Shown piece by piece: positions 1-9,092 of a stretch of 64,000 nt of DNA. The DNA is taken from contig BMUD01000030.1 of assembly GCA_014650015.1 (NCBI GenBank), forward strand, positions 16,899 to 80,898. Reading direction: 5' to 3'. The DNA comes from Streptomyces griseoloalbus (lineage in GTDB: Bacteria; Actinomycetota; Actinomycetes; Streptomycetales; Streptomycetaceae). Within the stretch, counting starts at the first letter, position 1. Each line of letters begins with the position of its first letter. The position numbers were made by a program, and so were the translations under genes. The notes under the pieces are model-generated. The model had not been told where the DNA came from, searched no databases, and saw only the letters and a program-made list of their open reading frames with translations.

Positions 1-526
<526 letters not shown>

Positions 527-597
527 TCAGCGTCCGCTACGTCCGTTCTCAGGTCGGACGTGCTTGCCCGGACCCGCCTGCTTCAGACCCGCTTGCT

Positions 598-1578
598 TCA
601 GTCGGGGTCGCCGTAGCGCACGCGATGGCAGAGCGCGGGAATCTCGCCGGAGGCCAGCCGGGGCATGACGTCGGGCAGTTCGTCGAAGGGGGACTCGCCG
701 GTGATCAGGGCGTCGAGCGCGGGGTCGGCGAGCAGGTCGAGGGCGAGGGCGAGCCGGTCGGCATAGCCGCGGTGCGCGCGGGCCGGGGAGAGGGTGCCGA
801 CTTGGCTGCCGCGGATGACCAGCCGCCGGGAGTGGAAGGCCTCGCCCAGCGGAAGGCTCACCTTCCGGTCGCCGTACCAGCTCAGTTCGACGACGGTCCC
901 CTCGGCGCGGAGCAGTTCGAGTGCCCGGCCCAGTCCCTGCTCGGTGGCGCTGGCGTGCACGACCAGGTCGCACTCGCCGAGGGCGTCCCCGGGCAGCGCG
1001 AATCCGGCTCCGAGCGCCTCGGCGGTCCTCGCCCGCGCGGGGTCCGTGTCGACGAGCTGGACGCGTACGCCCGGGAAGCGGGCCAGCAGCGCGGCGACCG
1101 AGCAGCCGACCATGCCGCCGCCGACGACGGCGATGCGGTCGCCGACCAGTGGCGCCGCGTCCCACAGGGCGTTGACGGCGGTCTCCACGGTGCCGGCGAG
1201 CACGGCCCGTCCGGCGGGCACGTCGTCGGGCACGGGTGTGACGGCGCTCGCGGGAACGACGTAGCGCGTCTGATGCGGGTAGAGGCAGAAGACCGTACGC
1301 CCGGTGAGCGCCTCGGGCCCCTCCTCCACCACTCCCACATTCAGATAGCCGTACTTCACCGGCCCGGGGAAGTCGCCTTCCTGGAACGGGGCCCGCATCG
1401 CCGTGTGCTGGCTCTCGGGCACGCCACCGCGGAAGACAAGGGTCTCGGTGCCACGGCTCACCCCGGAGTAGAGCGAGCGCACCAGCACCTCTCCCGGACC
1501 GGGTGCGGGCAGGGCGACCTCGCGGATTCCGCCGCGGCCAGGTGAGTCGAGCCAGAACGCACGGGCGGTGCGGTTCAT
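598..1578 (-). CDS. MDR-superfamily zinc-binding-type dehydrogenase
   Basis: 326 aa from the ATG at 1578, chosen because AGGAG lies seven bases upstream. The open frame extends further 5' without a ribosome site. The N-terminal GroES-like half contains S-G-V-S-x-G-T-E (38-45), where classical alcohol dehydrogenases have a catalytic zinc cysteine that is missing here. The Rossmann half has V-V-G-G-G-M-V-G (151-158) for NAD(P). These features place it in the medium-chain dehydrogenase/reductase superfamily, in the non-classical subgroup often seen beside PTPS-like genes in streptomycetes. A promoter with a GTGACA box and TACCTT lies upstream. It is probably co-expressed with the PTPS-like gene, 158 bp downstream. 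The substrate is unknown. Confidence 0.8.
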   Translation of the reverse strand: MNRTARAFWLDSPGRGGIREVALPAPGPGEVLVRSLYSGVSRGTETLVFRGGVPESQHTAMRAPFQEGDFPGPVKYGYLNVGVVEEGPEALTGRTVFCLYPHQTRYVVPASAVTPVPDDVPAGRAVLAGTVETAVNALWDAAPLVGDRIAVVGGGMVGCSVAALLARFPGVRVQLVDTDPARARTAEALGAGFALPGDALGECDLVVHASATEQGLGRALELLRAEGTVVELSWYGDRKVSLPLGEAFHSRRLVIRGSQVGTLSPARAHRGYADRLALALDLLADPALDALITGESPFDELPDVMPRLASGEIPALCHRVRYGDPD

Positions 1579-1639
1579 CGAATTACTCCTGAACGATCGG
1601 GAAGCTGCACGCGTACCGAGTGGTGCACAGGCCGCGCAC

Positions 1640-1668
1640 AAGGTAGCGGCGTTGATCGACTCTGTCAC
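1640..1668 (-). promoter_or_regulatory. candidate housekeeping-type promoter for the dehydrogenase
   Basis: On the minus strand, GTGACA (1668-1663) and TACCTT (1645-1640) are separated by 17 bases, about 60 bases upstream of the ATG. It lies in the divergent intergenic region shared with the CDP-alcohol phosphatidyltransferase gene. Confidence 0.45.
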
Positions 1669-1686
1669 ACGGCCGGAGGGTGTTCG

Positions 1687-2448
1687 GTGGCCCTGAACAA
1701 CACTTACGACGCGAGGCTCGTACAGCAGGAGACAGCCGTGGGGGCGGGCGTACAGATCCTGTTGCTCGCACTGCTCGGCACGGCGATCGGCATGGGCCCG
1801 GCGGGCTGGCTGACCGGTCTCGCGTTCGCGATCGCCACGTGGGCGGTGCTGTCACGGGCCCTGCACCGGTCCCGGCCGCGCTCCTTCGGCGCGGCCAACC
1901 GGGTCACCCTCGGCCGGGCCGTCCTCGTCGGCGGGGTGACCGCGCTGGTCGCCGACTCGTTCCAGGACTCGCCGCCCGTCTCGCTCTTCGTCGGCCTGAC
2001 CGCCGTGGCGTTGATCCTCGACGGCGTGGACGGCAAGGTGGCGCGCCGGACCGGTACGTCGACTCCTCTGGGCGCCCGCTTCGACATGGAGGTGGACGCG
2101 TTCCTGATCCTGGTGCTGAGTGTGTATGTGTCGATGGCGATGGGCCCTTGGGTGCTGCTGATCGGCTCGATGCGGTACGTCTTCGTCGCGGCGGCACGCG
2201 TCTGGCCCTGGCTGACGGCCTCGCTCCCGCCGAGCACGGCCCGCAAGACGGTGGCGGCGCTCCAGGGGGTGCTGTTGCTGGTGGCGGGCGCGAACCTGCT
2301 GCCGTACACGGTCAACGTCGGGGTGGTGGTCCTGGCGCTGGGCCTGCTGGTGTGGTCGTTCGGCCGCGATGTGCTGTGGCTGTGGCGGACGTCGCGGATG
2401 GCGGCCGTTCCGGCGGGACGTGAGGTGCGGGAGCTGGTCGCCGGGTGA
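1687..2448 (+). CDS. CDP-alcohol phosphatidyltransferase family membrane protein
   Basis: 253 aa. Residues 112-137 contain the CDP-alcohol phosphotransferase signature (D115-G-x2-A-R-x8-G-x3-D133-x3-D137), with a further Asp at 112. These acidic residues bind Mg2+ and attack the CDP-alcohol in the membrane. Several hydrophobic segments flank the motif (about 21-60, 76-110, 138-165, 190-230), as expected for this integral membrane family. The start is GTG at 1687, preceded by GGAGGG at a normal distance. It diverges from the dehydrogenase and may belong to the same lipid- or glycan-linked pathway. The headgroup (inositol, glycerol or other) cannot be read from the sequence. The stop codon sits inside the first degenerate copy of the downstream tandem repeat. 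Confidence 0.85.
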   Translation: MALNNTYDARLVQQETAVGAGVQILLLALLGTAIGMGPAGWLTGLAFAIATWAVLSRALHRSRPRSFGAANRVTLGRAVLVGGVTALVADSFQDSPPVSLFVGLTAVALILDGVDGKVARRTGTSTPLGARFDMEVDAFLILVLSVYVSMAMGPWVLLIGSMRYVFVAAARVWPWLTASLPPSTARKTVAALQGVLLLVAGANLLPYTVNVGVVVLALGLLVWSFGRDVLWLWRTSRMAAVPAGREVRELVAG

Positions 2449-2451
2449 GTC

Positions 2452-2577
2452 GGGCCGCTTGCCAGGTAAGTCGGGCCGGGCGCCGGGTGAGACGGGCCGC
2501 TTGCCAGGTAAGTCGGGCCGGGCGCCGGGTGAGACGGGCCGCTTGCCAGGTAAGTCGGGCCGGGCGCCGGGTGAGAC
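2452..2577 (+). repeat. three exact 42-bp tandem repeats, with degenerate flanks
   Basis: Units 2452-2493, 2494-2535 and 2536-2577 are identical 42-mers. Part of the unit also precedes the array and includes the stop codon of the upstream gene. Degenerate GACGGGCGGG-type copies run on to about 2650. The unit is a multiple of three, so it reads as an open 14-codon repeat, but no start or ribosome site supports translation. It lies between convergent genes and could be a 3'-end structural element or replication slippage. Confidence 0.9.
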
Positions 2578-2669
2578 GGGCGGGGCGCACGAGACGGGCG
2601 GGTGGGACGAGACGGGCGGTGGGACGAGACGGGCCGGGCGCCGGGTGACGCGAAGGGGGTGTGAAACGG

Positions 2670-3902
2670 TCACTTTCGTCTCGGCACCAGCCCCGCCGCC
2701 ACCGCCGTCATGGCCGCCAGGACCAGCCACGGCACCTCCCGTGGCAGCCCCGCGTCCAGCAGGGTGCCGGTCGCCGAGCTGCCGAGCAGCACGATCAGGC
2801 CGGAGACCGAGGACAGTGCCCCGGTGTAAAGGCCGAGTCGGCCCTCCTCGGCGAGGTCGGGCACCAGGGCTCGGGCCACCGGCGCCACGAGCATCTGGCC
2901 GAGGGTGAGCAGGACGACGAACCCGGCCGCGGGGACCAATCCGACCGCCCCCGTCCACCTGGCGGGGAGGGCCGCCGCCACGACCCCGAAGCCGGCCGCG
3001 ACGACGATCAGTCCGGCCGCCATGGACCGGCGCATCGCCAGCCGCTCCCCCGCCCAGCGGGTGACCGGCAGCTGGGCGGTCACCACCAGCAGCGAGGACA
3101 GCGCGAACAGCCAGGCCAGCGCGGTCTGCGAGCCGGTGGCGCGCTCCACCTCCTTCGGGAGGGCGAGATACAGCTGGTTGTAGGCGAGCAGGTAGGCGCC
3201 GTAGGCGCAGCACAGCGCCAGGAAGGGCCGGTTGCGCAGCACCAGCCGCAGTCCGCCCCCGACCGGCGTCCGGTCCCGTCCGGGTATGTGCTGCGGCAGC
3301 AGCCTGGCATGACCGGCGAGCACGAGTACGAAGATCCCGGCGCCCGCCAGACACGCGGTGCGGAAGTCCACTGCCAGCAGCAGCGCCCCCAGCAACGGCC
3401 CGGCGAACGCCCCCGCCTGCCCCGCCACGGTGAACAACGCCAGCACCCGGGTGCGCGGTCCCCCGCCTCCCTCCTCCCACGCCACCGCCTGCCTGGCCAC
3501 CTCCGACTCGACGGCCGGTGAGAACAGCGCGGCGGCGAACCCGGTCAGCAGCACCGCGCAGACCACCGCCCAGGTCCGCTCGGCGTACCCCAGCCACACG
3601 AACCCGCCGATCCGCAGGGCACACCCGGCGAGCACCACCGGCCGGATGCCGTACCGGTCGGCCAGCACCCCGCCCACCACGAACAGCCCCTGCTGACTGA
3701 ACGTCCTGAGCCCCAGCACCAGCCCGACCAGCCACCCCGCCATCCCCATGGCCTGACCCAGATGCGCGGAGAGAAAGGGCAGTACGGCGAAGAACCCCAG
3801 GTTGAAGGCGAGTTGGGTGAGGATCAGCAGCCGCAGCAGAGGGGAGAGCCGGAGAGGGCGGCCGGGCGCCTCGCCCCGCGGTCCGGTGGACAGAGCACTC
3901 AC
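2670..3902 (-). CDS. MFS transporter
   Basis: 410 aa with about twelve hydrophobic segments in two halves of six, the size and topology of a major facilitator. Between segments 2 and 3 is a motif-A-like loop, G-G-V-L-A-D-R-Y-G (about residues 77-85), and a long cytoplasmic loop lies in the middle (about 195-220). It probably exports a small molecule with protons, but the substrate is not evident. The ATG overlaps the stop of the permease gene by four bases (ATGA), so it is the last gene of the GNAT/binding-protein/permease/MFS operon. An MFS exporter beside a peptide/nickel-type importer resembles opine-metallophore export/import pairs; that reading is inference. Confidence 0.85.
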   Translation of the reverse strand: MSALSTGPRGEAPGRPLRLSPLLRLLILTQLAFNLGFFAVLPFLSAHLGQAMGMAGWLVGLVLGLRTFSQQGLFVVGGVLADRYGIRPVVLAGCALRIGGFVWLGYAERTWAVVCAVLLTGFAAALFSPAVESEVARQAVAWEEGGGGPRTRVLALFTVAGQAGAFAGPLLGALLLAVDFRTACLAGAGIFVLVLAGHARLLPQHIPGRDRTPVGGGLRLVLRNRPFLALCCAYGAYLLAYNQLYLALPKEVERATGSQTALAWLFALSSLLVVTAQLPVTRWAGERLAMRRSMAAGLIVVAAGFGVVAAALPARWTGAVGLVPAAGFVVLLTLGQMLVAPVARALVPDLAEEGRLGLYTGALSSVSGLIVLLGSSATGTLLDAGLPREVPWLVLAAMTAVAAGLVPRRK

Positions 3903-5695
3903 CGCGCCCCCACCCGTTCCTTCGCGGGCGACGGCGGGCGTGCGGGAGGCACGTCGGGCGTACGGTCACCCCGCCGCCGTCCCGGCCCTCGAACCCCGCC
4001 CGCCGCGGTCACCGCCAGCGCCCCGAGCAGGGCGAGGACGCCGGCCGGGGCGAGCACGGCCCAGGGTGCGCGTTCGGCGTACGGCTGGTTCTCGGCGAGC
4101 AGCGCACCCCATTCCGGCGACGGCGGCTGTGCGCCGAGCCCGAGGAAACCGAGCGAGGCGAGGGCGAGCGCGACACCGGGCAACCGCAGCAGGGCGTGCC
4201 GGGTGACGGGCGGCAGTACGGCGGGCAGCAGTTCGTGGCGCAGCAGGTACCAGCGGCTCGCGCCGAGGCCCCGGGTGGCCGCGAGATGCAGGGTGACGCG
4301 CTCCTGCGCCAGCAGCGCGGAGGTGTGCGCGGCGAGCGGAGCCCAGGCCACGGCGGTCACGGCGAGCGCGGGCGTGGTCGCCCCGCCGCCCGCGACGGCG
4401 GTGACGAGCAGCGCGCCGAGAGCCGCCGGGACGGCGTTCACCGTGTCGACGAGCGGCCCGGACAACCGGGGCAGCAACCCGAGCACCACTCCGGCGCACA
4501 GGGCGGCGGCACTGATCGCGAGGGCGAGCAGCAGCGTGTCGAGGGCGCCGTGTCCGACCCGGGCGAGCAGGTCCCGGCCGAGGGCGTCCGTGCCGAACGG
4601 ATGGGCGAGCGAGGGTTCTCGGAGTCGCTCCCCGGTGTTCAGCGCGAGCGGGTCGCGGGGCAGCCCGAGCGCGACGACGGCGATCAGGACGGCACCGTGG
4701 ACGACGGGCTGCACGCGGCGGGTGGGCGGGGCCGGCCGGTGCAGTGTCGTCAGGGCGCCGTCCCGCAGGGCGGGCCCGACGAGCAGCCGGGCGGCGAGCC
4801 GGCACGCTCCCGTGGACACGGCCCCGAGCAGGATCAGGGCGAGGGTGCCCGCCTGGAGGACGGGCAGGTCCTGCGCGAGGGCGGCCTGAAGGGTGGTGCG
4901 GCCGAGGCCGGGAATGTCGAAGATCTGCTCCACGGCGACGGCCCCGCCGGTCAGCCCGACGACGAACAACCCGAGGTTGGGCAGCAGGGCGGGCAGGCAC
5001 CGGCGTACCGCCTGCCGGGCGATCCGCCGGCCGGGTATCCCCCGGGCGGCGGCTGCCAGTGCCCACGGCTCGTCGAAGGCGCCGGGCAGCAGATCGTCGA
5101 GCAGCCGCCCCAGCACGGCCCCGGCGGGCAGGCCGAGGGCGAGGGCGGGCAGCACGGTCCACTGCGGCCCGTACCAGCCGAGGGCGGGCAGCCACCCCCA
5201 CTGCACCCCTACGACGGTGGCGAGCACGGACCCGATGAGGAACTCGGGCAGCGCGGCGAGCACCGCGGAACCCGTACCGCCGGCGCGACGGCCGTCGAGC
5301 CGCCGCCGCGCCCCGAGGTGGAGGGTGCGGGCGCAGACGAGCGCGGCGACGACGGCGGCGACGCCGAGCGCCACCGTCATCAGCAGCAGGGAAACGCCCA
5401 GCGCCCGGAGCACACCGGGCAGCACCTCGCCGCCGGAGATCCAGGACCGTCCGGCGTCCCCGTGCGCCAGCCCGCTCAGCCACTGTCCGAGCAGGTGGAG
5501 CGGGCCCGAGTCCAGCCCGAGCTGGTCGCGGATGTCCGCCAGCACCTCGGGCGTCGGGTCGCGCTCGGCCGACCGCGCCTTCAGCACGGTCAGCGCCGGG
5601 TCGGTGCGCGTGAGCCAGGGCAGCAGGCCGATGCCGCACACGAGACCGGCCGCGAGCGCGGCGCGCCACAGGAGTGCGGCCACGTGCTGTCGCAC
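3899..5695 (-). CDS. fused DppB-DppC-type ABC transporter permease
   Basis: 598 aa, twice the usual permease length. Residues about 1-310 resemble a DppB-type subunit: an N-terminal membrane segment, then a P-E-V-L-A-D-I-R-D-Q-L-G-L-like stretch and a G-G-A-V-A-V-E-Q-I-F-D-I-P-G-L-G-like EAA region. Residues about 325-560 resemble a DppC subunit (H-P-F-G-T-D-x-L-G-R-D near 367, then A-x-R-x-L-G-A-S and L-P-A-V-L-P-P). Thus one polypeptide supplies both membrane halves of a peptide/nickel-family importer. It begins three bases after the binding-protein stop and overlaps the MFS gene. No ATP-binding subunits are encoded nearby, so it must borrow them or be non-functional. Confidence 0.85.
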   Translation of the reverse strand: MRQHVAALLWRAALAAGLVCGIGLLPWLTRTDPALTVLKARSAERDPTPEVLADIRDQLGLDSGPLHLLGQWLSGLAHGDAGRSWISGGEVLPGVLRALGVSLLLMTVALGVAAVVAALVCARTLHLGARRRLDGRRAGGTGSAVLAALPEFLIGSVLATVVGVQWGWLPALGWYGPQWTVLPALALGLPAGAVLGRLLDDLLPGAFDEPWALAAAARGIPGRRIARQAVRRCLPALLPNLGLFVVGLTGGAVAVEQIFDIPGLGRTTLQAALAQDLPVLQAGTLALILLGAVSTGACRLAARLLVGPALRDGALTTLHRPAPPTRRVQPVVHGAVLIAVVALGLPRDPLALNTGERLREPSLAHPFGTDALGRDLLARVGHGALDTLLLALAISAAALCAGVVLGLLPRLSGPLVDTVNAVPAALGALLVTAVAGGGATTPALAVTAVAWAPLAAHTSALLAQERVTLHLAATRGLGASRWYLLRHELLPAVLPPVTRHALLRLPGVALALASLGFLGLGAQPPSPEWGALLAENQPYAERAPWAVLAPAGVLALLGALAVTAAGGVRGPGRRRGDRTPDVPPARPPSPAKERVGAR

Positions 5696-5698
5696 GGG

Positions 5699-7225
5699 TC
5701 AGCGCCGCGTTCCCGTACCGACGAGGGCGCGCTCGTAGGGATCGAGCACGACTCCCCGTACCGAGGTGCCGACGCCGGTGATGACGCGCTGGTGCACCAG
5801 CGGCACCACGGCGTCGGTGCCCAGTATCTCGGCCTCGGCGGTCATGGCGGCGTCCTGCCGCTCGCCGGGATCGGCGGTCCGCTCGGCCGCGGCGACCGCC
5901 CGGTCGACGTCCTTGTCGCACAACTGGGCGATGTTGTAACCACCGTCGCAGGTGAAGTCACCGGAGAGCACGGCGACGGGGTCACCGGTGTCGACGGAGG
6001 TGTTGCGAGCGAGCACGAACGCGTCGAACTCCCCCTCCAACGCGTCGCTCTCCATCCGCGAGTACTCACGCACCTCGAGTTCGACGCCGAACCCGGCCTT
6101 CTCCAGCTGCTGCTTCAGCACCTGTGCGACTTCCGGCAGTTCGGGCCGGTTGTCATACGTGGCGAGGGTGATCGAGGTCCCCTTCGCACGCCCGGCCCCC
6201 GCTCGCCCGACGGGCTTGACCCGCTTGCCGTCGGCCCAGGTCACGGCGGGCCCGTAGATGCCGGCGCCCGGGTCGGCGTACCCCTCGTACACCCCCTCGG
6301 CGAGCACGGAGGTGTCGACGGCCGCCCGGGCCGCGGCGCGCAGCTTCGGGTCCTCGAAGGGCCCGGAGGAGACGTTGAGCAGCAGGCTGGTGGTGCGGGT
6401 GGTGGCGGTGTCGTGCCGGGTGTCCCGGTCCAGGGTGGCCGCCTGCGCGACGGGGACCGCCTCGGCGATGTCGACCTCGCCGGTGCGCAGGGCGTTGGCG
6501 CGGGCGGTGCCGTCGGCGACGAACCGGGCGTCGATGCCGGAGGCCTGGGCGCGCCCGCCCCAGTACGCGTCGAAGCGGTCGAGGGTGGCGGAAGAGGCTC
6601 CGTCGACCTTGGTGAGCTCGAACGGGCCGGTGGCAGTGCCGACGGGATCGACGCGATCGCCGCCGCCGTTGCCCCCGTCACCGCCGTCGCCGCCGTATGC
6701 CTTGCCGGAGAACACGGCGAGCCCGGGGCTGGACAGGCGCAGCGGCAGGATGGGATCGGGCTCGGCGGTACGGACCCTGACTCCCCGCTCGCCGTCGGCC
6801 TCGGCGGTCAGTGTGACCCCGAAGAGGGCGGCGGGCGCGGGCCTGGCCCGGGTGGCGCGGGTGAGCGCGTTGACCACGGCGGACGGGGTGACGTCCGTAC
6901 CGTCCTGGAACGCGGCGTCCCGGAGCGCGAACACCCAGGTCCTCTCGTCCTCCTGCCGCCAGGACTGGGCGAGCGCGGGGGCTGCGGCGCCGTTGGCGTC
7001 CATGGTGGTCAGCCCTTCGGCGACGCCGAGGCGGCTGAGGATCGTGGCGTCGGCGCCGTAGGGCGAGAGGCGCTCGGCGGGCGGGAAGGCGAGCGCGACC
7101 CGCAGCCGCGACCCGTCCTTGCCGTCACCGCTCTCCTTCGACTCACCGCCTTGCGAGGCGAAGCAGCCGGCCAGCAGCGGCGTGAGTACGAGGGCGGCGA
7201 ACAGCCGCGAACGAAGCAGGCGCAC
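5699..7225 (-). CDS. ABC transporter substrate-binding lipoprotein (SBP_bac_5, peptide/nickel family)
   Basis: 508 aa. The N-terminus has a lipobox ending L-L-A-G-C, giving a lipidated Cys21 and an outer-face membrane anchor. The rest follows the large two-lobe family-5 binding-protein pattern (an L-x-V-A-L-A-F-P-P-like first strand, then P-x-A-V-V-N-A-L-T-R and a G-T-G-P-F-like segment near 190). Members capture peptides, nickel chelates or opine-type metallophores. It sits three bases after the GNAT gene and three before the fused permease, so all are one transcript. The upstream Zur-like operator makes a zinc-chelate ligand worth considering, but the ligand cannot be read from sequence. 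Confidence 0.88.
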   Translation of the reverse strand: MRLLRSRLFAALVLTPLLAGCFASQGGESKESGDGKDGSRLRVALAFPPAERLSPYGADATILSRLGVAEGLTTMDANGAAAPALAQSWRQEDERTWVFALRDAAFQDGTDVTPSAVVNALTRATRARPAPAALFGVTLTAEADGERGVRVRTAEPDPILPLRLSSPGLAVFSGKAYGGDGGDGGNGGGDRVDPVGTATGPFELTKVDGASSATLDRFDAYWGGRAQASGIDARFVADGTARANALRTGEVDIAEAVPVAQAATLDRDTRHDTATTRTTSLLLNVSSGPFEDPKLRAAARAAVDTSVLAEGVYEGYADPGAGIYGPAVTWADGKRVKPVGRAGAGRAKGTSITLATYDNRPELPEVAQVLKQQLEKAGFGVELEVREYSRMESDALEGEFDAFVLARNTSVDTGDPVAVLSGDFTCDGGYNIAQLCDKDVDRAVAAAERTADPGERQDAAMTAEAEILGTDAVVPLVHQRVITGVGTSVRGVVLDPYERALVGTGTRR

Positions 7226-7228
7226 AGG

Positions 7229-7771
7229 TCACCGTCCCATCGGAATCTCGAAGTGGACGACGGCACCGCCGTCGTCCGTGTCCTCACGTTCGTCGTGCAC
7301 GACCTCGCCGAGCGACCGCCAGAAGGCCTCAGCCCCCGGCACGGACGGATCGGTGTGCAGGTACACGGCCCGGTAACCGCCGTCCGCCGCCGCGAAGTCG
7401 AGCAGTTCGCCGACCATCCGCCGCGCCAGGCCCCGCCTGCGGTGGTCCGGGCGCACGTACACCCGCCGCAACTGCGCGGTCTCGCCGGAGGGGTAGCGCT
7501 CGGCGAGTGGGCGCGGGTTCGGCGGATGGGCGGGCCCGCGGGAGTCGAGGGCCGCGGTGGCGACGACCTCGCCCCCGTCCGGGTCGAGCGCGACGAGCAG
7601 GGTGTGACGGGGCGGGGCGAGATAGGCGGCGCCCGGATCGATGATGTCGCCGTGCCAGTGGGGCACGTATCCGGTGCCGAACTCCCGATAGACGGTGTCG
7701 AGCATCACGGCTCGCGCACGGTCGAGGTCTGCCGGGCCCGCAGCCCTGATGCTGTAGTCACGCACTTGCAC
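7229..7771 (-). CDS. GNAT-family N-acetyltransferase
   Basis: About 180 aa with the GNAT acetyl-CoA core. A strand, L-R-R-V-Y-V-R-P-D-H, is followed by the pyrophosphate loop R-R-R-G-L-A and the helix R-R-M-V-G-E-L-L. A C-terminal segment F-W-R-S-L-G-E is typical of the family. The open frame runs much further 5', but the conserved fold starts at V-Q-V-R-D-Y-S. GTG 7771 is taken as the start, with GTG 7765 as the alternative; GGAGG at 7787-7791 is rather far for either. It is the first gene of a four-gene operon and may acetylate the transported compound or confer self-protection. That role is inferred from position only. Confidence 0.75.
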   Translation of the reverse strand: MQVRDYSIRAAGPADLDRARAVMLDTVYREFGTGYVPHWHGDIIDPGAAYLAPPRHTLLVALDPDGGEVVATAALDSRGPAHPPNPRPLAERYPSGETAQLRRVYVRPDHRRRGLARRMVGELLDFAAADGGYRAVYLHTDPSVPGAEAFWRSLGEVVHDEREDTDDGGAVVHFEIPMGR

Positions 7772-7863
7772 ACCATACGCATTAAGCCTCCAAAGTTGAT
7801 CACCGGGGGTGAGCACGCGGGACGCGGCGCGAACGCTTCGACGCGACCCCGAACGCGACCCTA

Positions 7864-7891
7864 AAACTACCCACATGACATTCATTTTCAA
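7864..7891 (-). promoter_or_regulatory. candidate promoter of the GNAT/transporter operon
   Basis: On the minus strand, TTGAAA (7891-7886) and TAGTTT (7869-7864) are separated by 16 bases in an unusually AT-rich patch, about 90 bases upstream of the GNAT start. The -35 box and spacer overlap the Zur-like palindrome. Confidence 0.55.
7876..7890 (-). promoter_or_regulatory. Zur-like operator (7-1-7 palindrome)
   Basis: On the minus strand the site reads TGAAAATGAATGTCA. The first half, TGAAAAT, fits the actinobacterial Zur box (approximately TGAAAATGATTTTCA). The second half is TGACATT when read outward, two mismatches from a perfect palindrome. It overlaps the -35 box and spacer of the transporter promoter, the position expected for zinc-dependent repression. 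It is also 11 bases upstream of the decayed ATPase gene on the other strand. The assignment rests on a remembered consensus and has not been tested. Confidence 0.45.
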
Positions 7892-7900
7892 AAAACCGGG

Positions 7901-8227
7901 GTGTCGCCGAGGATCGCGTTCGTCGGCAAGGGCGGCAGCGGTAAGACGACCCTGCCGGCCCTCTTCGCCCGCCACTTGGCGCACTCCGGCGCCCCCGTTC
8001 CCGTCATCGACGGCGGCATCAGCCAGCACCTGGCCCAGGCCCAGGCCCCCGGCGAGGACGACCCGGCCGCGGCTCACGCCTGCTGCGCCTGCTCGGCGAC
8101 GACACACTGCACACGCGCCACGTCTCCCCGGCCTGCCGAGTCCCCCTGATGGTCACGGCGGGTTCGATGAAAGCGACCTGGGTGTCGCCTGCTACCACTC
8201 CGGGGCCGACGGCACTGTCCTGAACCG
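7901..8227 (+). pseudogene. decayed P-loop ATPase (CooC/ParA-like)
   Basis: From GTG 7901 the frame encodes a clear N-terminus with Walker A G-K-G-G-S-G-K-T-T (about residues 8-16). It soon degenerates. The usual V-D-A-D after the second strand reads I-D-G-G, and the frame runs into low-quality sequence and stops at about 8149. In another frame near 8160-8215 the family-like segment D-L-G-V-A-C-Y-H-S-G appears. Intact relatives are about 325 aa, so most of the middle and all of the C-terminus are missing and at least one frameshift is present. The Zur-like site just upstream may once have served this gene too. Confidence 0.6.
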
Positions 8228-8265
8228 GTCCCCCTGCTTCAGGGACCGCCGATGCGCCCCACCGG

Positions 8266-8808
8266 CTACTCGACACCCATCGCGTCGAGTAGCCGGACCA
8301 CCTCCTTGCGCCCGTATCCGAGCAGCCGGGCCCGGTCGGCGGCCATCAGCACCAGGTGCGCGACGATCTCCGCCGCATACCCGTTCCCGCTGTCGGCGTC
8401 GAACCATTCCTGGGGCTTCTCGACACCCAGGCTGTTCATCACCACCCCGTGCTCGCGGCGGATCTCCGCGACGGTCCCGGCGACCGCGTCCAGGAGTGTC
8501 CTCCCCGGCCGCTCGCACTCCAGGGCGAAGCGCCCCCAGTCGACGGGCACACACCCCTCCGGCGGACGCGCCCGCAGCCCCGCATACCGCTCGTCCGCGA
8601 ACCCGGCCGTCCGGAACTCGTCGTGCACCAACGAGAACCGGTGGAAGCCGGGCGGCACCGGAGGGGGTGGAGGCGTGTACTCCCACCCGGCGTCCTCGTA
8701 CAACTGCCGCTTCACCTCTTCCTCTTCGGCGTGCGTCACGGTGAAGCCATTGGCCTCATTGCGCCCCGTCGTCGTGCCGTCGGGGTTGCGGTGGAAATGC
8801 AGGCTCAT
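8266..8808 (-). CDS. conserved hypothetical protein
   Basis: 180 aa from the ATG at 8808, which has GGGAG just upstream; longer in-frame starts lack a ribosome site. No membrane segment or signal peptide is visible. The N-terminal third is hydrophilic, with an acidic run (E-E-E-E-V-K-R) and a proline run at about 46-56. The C-terminal half is predicted helical, with H-L-V-L-M-A-A-D-R-A-R-L-L-G-Y-G. It looks like a soluble streptomycete protein of unknown role. It stands alone, diverging from the large receptor-fusion gene. No function is proposed. Confidence 0.6.
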   Translation of the reverse strand: MSLHFHRNPDGTTTGRNEANGFTVTHAEEEEVKRQLYEDAGWEYTPPPPPVPPGFHRFSLVHDEFRTAGFADERYAGLRARPPEGCVPVDWGRFALECERPGRTLLDAVAGTVAEIRREHGVVMNSLGVEKPQEWFDADSGNGYAAEIVAHLVLMAADRARLLGYGRKEVVRLLDAMGVE

Positions 8809-9022
8809 GAGTACTCCCGCTGCGGTGATGAGGATGGACCGGACGGCCCCGTCGCTGGATCGAACGGGCGGCCGTGCCGGCTCGTGCCCGCTCCGCGGGA
8901 CGTCACTCGATCGTGTGATCGAACCCATTGGGTGCCATCGGACATCACCTGCCGGCCTCGGCCCTCACTGCGGTCCCCGCGGTAGCCGCCGTGGCCACGG
9001 ACCTGCCTTCCACCAGGAGCGG

Positions 9023-9071
9023 TTGTCACAGGCAAGCGATATCCTCATAAAGCGCTTGTGACACATGTGTC
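9023..9071 (+). promoter_or_regulatory. candidate promoter and 12-bp palindrome upstream of the receptor-fusion gene
   Basis: TTGTCA (9023-9028) and CATAAA (9046-9051) are separated by 17 bases. A perfect palindrome, GACACATGTGTC (9060-9071), follows at about the expected transcription start, and GTCACA/TGTGAC half-sites bracket the promoter. A regulator binding here would block initiation. Moderate to weak support. Confidence 0.35.
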
Positions 9072-9092
9072 TTACGACCACGGGGGGTGTCC

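Noticed and set aside
2462-2556. CAGGTAAGT strings that look like eukaryotic 5' splice sites
   Set aside because: They recur only because they are part of the 42-bp tandem repeat; splicing of this kind does not occur in these bacteria.
2452-2650. Tandem array considered as a CRISPR
   Set aside because: The units are contiguous with no unique spacers, and no cas genes are present.
4196-7864. A 1222-codon open frame antisense to the peptide-transporter operon
   Set aside because: It is rich in Gly, Gln, Arg and Glu, has no domain-like pattern, and mirrors four well-supported genes. Such frames are a by-product of high third-position GC.
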